From Malus domestica (lineage: Eukaryota > Streptophyta > Magnoliopsida > Rosales > Rosaceae): 64,000 nucleotides of DNA. The translations under genes and the position numbers were made by a program. The stretch covers positions 28,697,501 through 28,761,500 of the forward strand of contig NC_091661.1 of NCBI RefSeq assembly GCF_042453785.1, written 5' to 3'. The notes under the pieces were generated by a model that worked only from the letters and a program-made list of their open reading frames with translations, did no database searches and had not been told where the DNA came from. Below are positions 57,601-64,000 of this stretch, piece by piece; the first letter of the stretch is position 1; each line of letters begins with the position of its first letter.

Positions 57601-59707
57601 GAAGCTATCAGAGTTATATTTAGGTGGGACTGCAATTAAAGAACTGTCTTCGTCAATTAATAAACTCACGGGTCTTCCTGCTTTGGACCTACGTGGCTGT
57701 CAAGAACTCAAGAGCCTGCCGAGGAGCATTCATATGAGATCTCTTCAAACCCTTAATCTTTCTGGTTGCTCAAACCTTGAGAAGTTTCCTGAGATTTCAG
57801 ATGTTATGGAGAAGTTATCAGAGTTATATTTAGGTGGGACTGCAATTAAAGAACTGTCTTCATCAATTAATAAACTCACGGGCCTTGCTACTTTGGACCT
57901 ACGAGGCTGTCGAGAACTCAAGAGCCTGCCGAGCAGCATTCATATGGGATCTCTTCAAACCCTTAATCTTTCTGGTTGCTCAAACCTTGGGAAGTTTACA
58001 GAAATTTCAGATGTTATGGAGAAGCTATCAGAGTTATATTTAGCTGGGACTGCAATTAAAGAACTGTCTTCGTCAATTAATAAACTCACGGGCCTTACTG
58101 TTTTGGACCTATCTGGGTGTCAAGAACTCAAGAGCCTGCCGAGCAGCATTCATATGAGATCTCTTCAAACCCTTAATCTTTCTGGTTGCTCAAACCTTGA
58201 GAAGTTTCCAGAGATTTCAGATGTTATGGAGAAGCTATCAGAGTTATATTTAGATGGGACTGCAATTAAAGAACTGCCTTCGTCAATTAATAAACTCACG
58301 GGCCTTACTGTTTTGGACCTATATGGGTGTCAAGAACTCAAGAGCTTGCCGAGCAGCATTCGTGTGGGATCTCTTCATACCCTTTTTCTTTCAGGCTGCT
58401 CAAAACTTGAGAAGTTTCATGAGATTTCAGATGTTGTGGAGGAGCTATCAGAGCTTCATTTAGATGGGACTGCAATTAAAGAATTGCCTTCGTCAATTAA
58501 TAAACTCACAGGTCTTCTTACTTTGGACCTACGAGGCTGTCGAGAACTCAAGAGCCTGCCGAGCAGCATTCATATGGGATCTCTTCAAACTCTTAATCTT
58601 TCTGGTTGCTCAAACCTTGAGAAGTTTACAGAGATTTCAGATGTTATGGAGAAGCTATCAGAGTTATATTTAGCTGGGACTGCAATTAAAGAACTGTCTT
58701 CGTCAATTAATAAACTCACGGGCCTTATTACTTTGGACCTGAAAGGTTGTCGAGAACTCAAGAGCCTGCCGAGCAGCTTTCATATGGGATCTCTTCAAAC
58801 CCTTAATCTTTCTGGTTGCTCAAACCTTGAGAAGTTTCCAGAGATTTCAGATGTTATGGAGAAGCTATCAGAGTTATATTTAGATGGGACTGCAATTAAA
58901 GAACTGCCTTCGTCAATTAATAAACTCACGGGCCTTACTGTTTTGGACTTATATGGGTGTCAAGAACTCAAGAGCTTGCCGAGCAGCATTCGTATGGGAT
59001 CTCTTCATACCCTTTTTCTTTCAGGCTGCTCAAAACTTGAGAAGTTTCCAGAGATTTCAGATGTTATGGAGAAGCTATCAAAGCTTTATTTAGATGGGAC
59101 TGCAATTAAAGAACTGCCTTCGTCAATTAATCAACTCAGGGGCCTTACTGTTTTGGACCTATCTGGGTGTCTAGAACTCAAGAGCCTGCCCTGCAGCATT
59201 CATATGGGATCTCTTCAAACCCTTAATCTTTCTGGTTGCTCAAAATTTGAGAAGTTTCCAAATATTTCAGATGTTATGGAGAAGCTATCACAACTTTATT
59301 TAGGTGGGACTACCATTAAAGAACTGACTTTGTCAATTAATAAACTCACGGGCCTTACTGTTTTGGATCTATCTGGGTGTCAAGAACTCAAGAGCCTGCC
59401 GAGCAGCATTCGTATGGGATCTCTGCAAACCCTTATTCTTTCAGGCTGCTCAAAATTTGAGAGGTTTCCAGAGATTTCAGGAATGGAGATGCTATCAGAG
59501 CTTCATTTAGATGGGACTGCAATCAAAGAACTGCCTTCATCAATTAATAAACTCACGGGCCTTCGTCATTTAGATGGAGTCCAATCACGTGATTCTTGGG
59601 TACCAGGGCAGCAGCATCGCATCAGAAGGTGTGGAGTTCGTCTCTTTTATGCCAATAGTGAAGAGATGCATAACCAAAGCATGACACAGCCTGACTATCC
59701 ATCATGA
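54634..59707 (+). CDS. TIR-NBS-LRR (TNL) resistance protein with expanded LRR array
   Basis: Four predicted exons: 54634-55112, 55205-56294, 56443-56808 and 56891-59707, all GT-AG with consistent phases, giving 1583 residues with no stop or frameshift. The ATG at 54634 starts MSMAASSSSSWKYDVF; an ATG at 54640 is an alternative. TIR (11-155): FLNFRGEDTRK, CLKELVKIL with the putative NADase glutamate E86. NB-ARC (about 185-520): P-loop GMGGIGKTT (216-224), kinase-2 FIVLDDVD (294-301), RNBS-B GGGSRVIITTRD, QGLPLALKVLG, FLDIACFLKGMD, MHDLLEEMGREIV (483-495). First LRRs lie in exon 3 and early exon 4; then residues 720 to about 1540 are a tandem array of a 70-residue three-LRR unit. The end keeps only a short piece of the post-LRR domain (RIRRCGVRLFYANSEE). 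Such proteins act inside the cell as effector-activated immune receptors. The LRR is far longer and more uniform than usual and the C-JID is mostly missing, so function is plausible but not assured. Confidence 0.9.
55113..55204 (+). other. Intron 1 of the TNL gene
   Basis: 92 bp, GTAATT to TTTCACAG. Because exon 1 ends in phase 2 with GA, retention gives GAG TAA and a TIR-only protein of 160 residues. The same arrangement occurs at the TIR-exon donors of the other copies starting with GTAA. Confidence 0.75.
57113..59575 (+). repeat. Twelve-unit 210-bp tandem repeat encoding LRRs
   Basis: Period is exactly 210 bp (70 codons). Units begin at 57113, 57323 and so on to 59423; eleven are complete and the twelfth is cut after its second LRR and lacks one codon (EISGMEM). 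Each unit has three LRRs of 24, 23 and 23 residues, typified by LQTLNLSGCSNLEKFPEISD, LSELYLDGTAIKELPSSIN and LTVLDLSGCQELKSLPSSI. Unit-to-unit DNA identity is visibly very high. Variation clusters at few positions: G/D/A after LYL, P/S in KEL-SSS, DLRGC/DLSGC/DLYGC, and the IHMGS/IHMRS/IRMGS ending. Confidence 0.97.
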
Positions 59708-59808
59708 AAATTCTGAAGCGGAATTTCGTGCTTTTGGCAGATCACTGGTAAGAGTTGCTCATTCTAAGAGGAACCGTGAGGGGTGTTGCTATAATGCGGC
59801 TGAACAAA
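59708..59808 (+). other. TNL 3' UTR before the hAT insertion
   Basis: Matches 285-400 in flank copy A (GAAGCGGAATTTCGTGCTTTT, GTGTTGCTATAA). CTGGTAAGAG near 59743 looks like a splice donor, so a 3' UTR intron is possible. Confidence 0.5.
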
Positions 59809-59816
59809 GTTGAGGT

Positions 59817-61143
59817 CAGGCCCGGCCCAGGCGCAGTGCAACAGGGGCAATTGTCCAGGGCCCAAAGTTGAATGGGGCACCCAAAAAACAAAATCCAAAT
59901 AATTAGGTATAAAAAAAAATTTGTCCAAAGCCCAAAATAAAGGCTGTAGGCGATAACTTGTCCAGGTTTTGGGGATTAAAAATCAATATAACATAAAGGG
60001 TATCTGAAGGGGACAAGTCGTCCAGGTTTTGGGCATGGAGGAGAGGCATAAGATTCAAGTTTTTCAAAGGGAGCTCCCTCTCTGCTTGGAGCTTGTCACC
60101 CAACTGCCCAAGCCCAAGGTACTACGGAGAACACAAACCCTTCTCAAATTTCAGCTTAATTTTTGTGTTCTAAGTCGGAAGCTTCGTTTCTTTTGCTTGA
60201 ATTGTTCTGGTTTCTGTTTTCAAAATTGGGGTTTTTTTTGTAGCTATTGAGAGGTGCAAGCAGCAGATTTCAGATGCAACCGCAAATTACCTGCATGGAC
60301 AATCTAAGTGTTCTGAGCAGACTTCAAGTGAGGGGCATGTTTTTGAGGAATTCATTCCATTAACACGGATTTCATACAACTCCAGATGCACCACTCGAAG
60401 AGGTATAAAAAAAAGACTCCACCTTCATCAATTTTAGTAAATTTTGTGACTGCCCTTTTGTTTGGTTGCTTATAAAATTTGAGGTGAAGAAGTGGAAAGT
60501 ATTGATTTTTAGGTGTAGGGTAATGGCAGGAGGAGCAAGTTAAAGGCTATAGTGATGGAGATGAAGAGAAATGGGGTGCTTTTCAGCCTTTCCAAAGGAA
60601 AAAAAAAGCATTGGAAAGACAAATGGACCGGTGGCTAAAGAACCTTCTTCGGCTCCGGCTACTAGTTCCACCACGGACACCGTGAGTGGAGACAGTGGTG
60701 GGAACAACAAGAACAAAGAGAAAGATGGACAGGGAAACGAAGGCGAAACTGGTCACCGGAGTTGCACCGCCGGTTCTTGCATGCTCTTCTCTTCAACAAC
60801 TTGGTGGTTCACATGGTATGCAGTTGAGATTAATTTAGTGGGATATGTTATTTTATATGATTGGATGAATATGTGATTGGATTGTGATGTATTGGATGTG
60901 TTTAATGCGTTCTGCGTATATGTGATTTTCCATCTGTTTTTAATCATAATTTGGTTGATGTGAAAAATTTTGCACATACATGATAGAAATTGGAAGGCAT
61001 TTTGCATGCTACTAGTGATAATTTTTTTACACATACATGTGATTAAGCTCGCAAAATATTTATTTTAAACATATGTTTCTGTACTAAAAAGGGCACATTT
61101 TGAACTTTCGCACTGGGCATCAAAAAACTCAGGACCGGCCCTG
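59817..61143. mobile_element. Non-autonomous hAT element in the TNL 3' flank
   Basis: 1327 bp flanked by an 8-bp duplication GTTGAGGT (59809-59816 and 61144-61151). The ends CAGGCCCGGCCC and GGACCGGCCCTG are inverted and match the CAGGGCCGG terminus of a widespread plant hAT group. The uninterrupted site is visible in flank copy A (about 397-410). No transposase domain is seen; instead the interior has exon-like segments of unknown origin. Confidence 0.9.
60571..60819 (+). other. Exon-like open frame inside the hAT element
   Basis: An open frame begins MGCFSAFPKEKKSIGK and continues through a Ser/Thr/Gly/Asn-rich stretch to a possible donor (ACATGGTATGC) near 60815. Another exon-like segment with acceptor TTTTGTAG and donor GAAGAGGTATAA lies at about 60243-60401. 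An N-terminal MGC is a typical N-myristoylation plus palmitoylation signal in plant kinases and other membrane-anchored proteins, but no kinase domain follows. It may be a captured host gene fragment. Function unknown. Confidence 0.35.
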
Positions 61144-61151
61144 GTTGAGGT

Positions 61152-62790
61152 GAAACCCCCGACGTGGAGGATTTATATCCTAAAAGATTGGTACTTCCTG
61201 ATGGGGCAAAGGAAAACTGAAGAGAATAATTCCTGTGTGTTGGATTTGACTGCTCAGTTCTGTTGGGTCTCGACCCTTTCTTACGCGGACCTAAAACCAA
61301 ACTGTTGTGGCTCTTTAGTTGGCATGTGCGGATCACATGCTAGGTCTTTTTAGCGCTCATAATATAAAGCCTCACATTGTGCAATTTGGACGAGAGGTTG
61401 AACCGAAGCAGCTGCACTAGTATGACGGGAAGAGGAGCCGAAACCCAATAGAAGAGAGAAATAATTCGGAGCTGCTGCATTTTTATTTTTTTTTGGTAAG
61501 AGTGAAACCAGTTAGAGATTGTTGTAGTTGCAGAGAGACAAATATTTTGTTTCTAATTCGTTTATTCGCTCATCTATTTGTGTGTATTTGAGTGTATTTT
61601 GGGTTTGAGTTTGAGAGCTTTCTTTGTAATCTCGTTTTGTTTATTAGTGGAACTTCCTCACTGTCCTTAAACTGGATGTAGGTTTATGCCGAACCAGTAT
61701 AAATCTTTGTGTCATTTTGAATTGTTTGGTTTTTCATATTTTTTCGTATTAGTTTATTGGTTTCAAATTAGCGCTTCCACACAACACTCTAAACCCAGTG
61801 AAGGTGGAGAGGAGCTTCTTGTATTTGGAAGTGCCAATCAGATAATTTGTCATCCAATTTGACATTGTCAGGAAGTGGAGTGGAGATTGTTGTAATGTTA
61901 ATTCAACATTAGAACAAGAGAAATAGCTCGATGTGCTGAAATTGAAGAATTCAGTTGCAAACAACACATTTATGTTGCTCATCAGAACAAGATAAATTAG
62001 AATAATTAAGTTTTTAATTGCCCAATTATTCCATCCCATATGAATTTAGAATCTGGAGGACGTGTTTCTGCTTTGTTTTCAAATGTCCTAAGCACTTTGT
62101 AGAGCTGTGGCAACTTTGCAGCCACAAGACATCAATACCAATTACCAAGTACCCTTAATTACTCTTCCAAATGTCTCATATACTCTTCGTGTTGACGCGA
62201 ACGAGAGAATTTTCAATGTGCTTGGCACACGGCTTGGTACATCAAGTTTTATAATATAATTAGCTGGAAATTTGAAATATTTTTTTAATGAATTGTATCA
62301 TGACTCATGGTGTTCGAGTAATGTGCCGGCCACACAAAAAAAATTCTTGACATGAACACAATCAAAGGCATTGCTGTTAGTTACTCATAAGAATACAAAG
62401 GTTACATGAAAGAAAAAGATTAGACTTCTCATTCCACGTTCAACTTAAATGAATTGCACACGAGTTACTTAGTTACACAATTATGTAAACGTACTAAAGT
62501 GTGCACAGCTTTCGGATTAGGTGGGTTGGATGTAGACACAAACTCTTATTAACCATTTTAAATGGGTCAACACGATTATGCCCGACTCAAACAAATTTAT
62601 TTTTTGTCTTTTCCAAGTCGAATTGTCGAATATGTCTAAAATTGTTACCTCTACTCTTTCTTGGCACTTTCTACCTAAATTCGAGCAAAAACAATGAAAG
62701 TTACATCCGAACAAAAATACAATAAAAGATACATCATCCAACAACTTTCATATTTTTAATAGAAAAACACGCATGTAAGTGGCCTTTACA
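61152..62790. other. TNL 3' flank, copy C, no gene seen
   Basis: Matches flank copies A (410-2085) and B (5853-6965). The last block (62510-62775) is the module that recurs five times in the window. It ends at a junction with the subtilase near 62803. Confidence 0.7.
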
Positions 62791-64000
62791 ATGGTAGAGA
62801 AAAGTACTACGGTGGGAGCTAGCACCATGGATAGAGATTTTCCAGCCACTGTGAAGCTCGGAAATGGCAGGACTATTACCGGGGTTTCGCTCTACAGGGG
62901 AAGGATGATGCTGTCAACAAACAAGCAATACCCTGTTGTGTATTTGGGAAGCAATTCAACTAGTCCTAATCCGAGCTCGCTGTGTTTGGAGGGGACGTTG
63001 GATCGCCGAGTTGTGGCCGGAAAGATTGTGATTTGCGACCGTGGGATTAGTCCTAGAGTGCAGAAGGGAGAGGTGGTGAAAGAAGCCGGAGGAGTTGGGA
63101 TGATCTTGGCAAACACAGCTGCAAACGGAGAGGAGCTTGTGGCGGATTGCCACCTTGTTCCGGCGGTTCCTGTGGGAGAGAACGAAGCAAAGGGAATCAA
63201 GCATTATGCTTCAACAAGCCCGAGAGCCACCGCAACTCTAACATTTCTTGGAACTAGAGTTGGGGTTAGACCGTCGCCTGTGGTGGCAGCGTTTTCATCC
63301 AGAGGGCCAAATCTGGTAAGCCTTGAGATTCTCAAGCCGGATATGGTGGCACCAGGAGTGAACATCCTCGCCGCTTGGACAGGCGCATTAGGCCCGTCCA
63401 GCTTGCCAGCAGATCGTAGAAGGGTGAAGTTCAATATACTGTCCGGGACTTCAATGTCCTGCCCCCATGTGAGCGGCATTGCCGCTCTGCTCAAGGCAAG
63501 GCACCCGGATTGGAGTCCGGCGGCAATAAAGTCCGCCTTGATGACAACCGCTTATGTCCACGACAACACGCGAAAGCCTCTACAAGACTCCTCAGCAGCT
63601 TCAATTTCAACCCCGTACGATCACGGTGCAGGGCACATAAACCCGGGGAGGGCTCTTGACCCGGGATTGATTTACGACATTGAGGCGCATGACTATCTTG
63701 AATTCCTCTGCACACAAAGGCTAACACCAACACAGCTCAAAGTTTTTACCAAGTACTCAAACAGAAGTTGCAAGAACAATCTAGCCAGTCCCGGGGACTT
63801 GAACTATCCGGCACTCTCGGTTGTGTTCCCGGAGAGAACAAATGTTTCTGTTTTGACACTTCACAGAACTGTCACTAACGTTGGCCCTGCGGTTTCGAAT
63901 TACCACGCCATTGTTTCACCGTTCAAAGGTGCTTATGTGAAAGTCGAGCCTCGGACGCTGAAATTCACCAAAGCCAATCAGAAGCTGTCATACAAAATCA
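62791..64000 (+). CDS. Subtilisin-like serine protease (plant subtilase), 5'-truncated, runs off window
   Basis: Open frame from an ATG at 62791 to the window edge without a stop (403 codons). From VGASTMDRDFPATVKLGNG it matches plant SBT1-type subtilases: GVSLYRGRMMLS, a PA-domain part (SLCLEGTLD, IVICDRGISPRVQKGEVVKE, GGVGMILANTAANGEELVAD), VAAFSSRGPN, LKPDMVAPGVNILAAWTG, the catalytic-serine motif GTSMSCPHVSGIAALLKA, DWSPAAIKSALMTTAY, HGAGHINPGRALDPGL, and the start of the fibronectin III-like domain (PALSVVFPERTNVSVL, NYHAIVSPFKG). The signal peptide, prodomain, catalytic Asp and His and the oxyanion Asn, normally in the missing first 300 or so residues, are absent; upstream DNA is TNL 3' flank. 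The ATG lies in junction sequence. It is therefore probably an inactive truncated copy despite its clean frame. Full-length subtilases act in the apoplast. Confidence 0.85.
   Translation, partial: MVEKSTTVGASTMDRDFPATVKLGNGRTITGVSLYRGRMMLSTNKQYPVVYLGSNSTSPNPSSLCLEGTLDRRVVAGKIVICDRGISPRVQKGEVVKEAGGVGMILANTAANGEELVADCHLVPAVPVGENEAKGIKHYASTSPRATATLTFLGTRVGVRPSPVVAAFSSRGPNLVSLEILKPDMVAPGVNILAAWTGALGPSSLPADRRRVKFNILSGTSMSCPHVSGIAALLKARHPDWSPAAIKSALMTTAYVHDNTRKPLQDSSAASISTPYDHGAGHINPGRALDPGLIYDIEAHDYLEFLCTQRLTPTQLKVFTKYSNRSCKNNLASPGDLNYPALSVVFPERTNVSVLTLHRTVTNVGPAVSNYHAIVSPFKGAYVKVEPRTLKFTKANQKLSYKI

Noticed and set aside
57113..59575. 210-bp tandem array as satellite DNA or CRISPR-like repeat
   Set aside because: The period is a whole number of codons, the frame is open throughout and each unit reads as three canonical LRRs, so it is coding. 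There are no unique spacers.

Overview
The window is plant nuclear DNA from a disease-resistance gene cluster. The evidence is spliced genes with GT-AG introns in conserved phases, TIR-NBS-LRR (TNL) genes, plant-type LTR retrotransposons primed by initiator tRNA-Met, hAT transposons and MITEs. TNLs point to a eudicot. The style of the LTRs and MITEs reminds me of Rosaceae (apple/pear type), but that assignment is from recollection and is an inference. Every host gene I recognise lies on the + strand.

Layout. 1-8050: wreckage of at least two TNL units: a TNL C-terminal tail plus 3' flank, a TIR fragment fused to intergenic DNA, a probable gypsy LTR, a five-unit LRR fragment, a second copy of the TNL 3' flank and the last bases of a subtilase gene. 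8500-10245: a TIR-TIR gene broken by one frameshift. 10819-16762: MITEs, a 1.3-kb non-autonomous LTR element (11243-12535) and a long-inverted-repeat element. 16869-18143: an intact TIR-TIR gene (346 aa, three exons). 18771-25339: a 6.6-kb non-autonomous LTR element on the minus strand with perfect 5-bp target duplications. 25945-31830: a three-level nest, a Copia fragment split by a solo LTR that is itself split by a 4.2-kb hAT element with an apparently intact transposase. 32071-33230 and 40545-42364: subtilase pseudogenes containing a patch of TNL 3' sequence. 33676-36247: a solo LTR. 36758-40112: a TNL pseudogene split by a solo LTR. 42365-51666: a full-length Ty3/Gypsy chromovirus-like element with degraded coding. 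54634-59707: the one intact TNL gene (predicted 1583 aa, four exons). 59817-61143: a hAT element in its 3' flank. 62791-64000: a 5'-truncated subtilase gene running off the window.

The TNL and TIR-TIR genes would act in intracellular immunity: TIR domains as NAD-cleaving or signalling modules, NB-ARC as the nucleotide switch, LRR and post-LRR as the recognition surface. The cluster has repeatedly duplicated a block containing a TNL, its 3' flank and a subtilase. Most copies were then broken by deletion, frameshift or transposon insertion. The most notable structures are two paralogous genes with tandem TIR domains, and an LRR exon made of twelve copies of an exact 210-bp (70-residue, three-LRR) unit. 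The same unit also persists in a pseudogene array, where a shared stop codon shows amplification after gene death.
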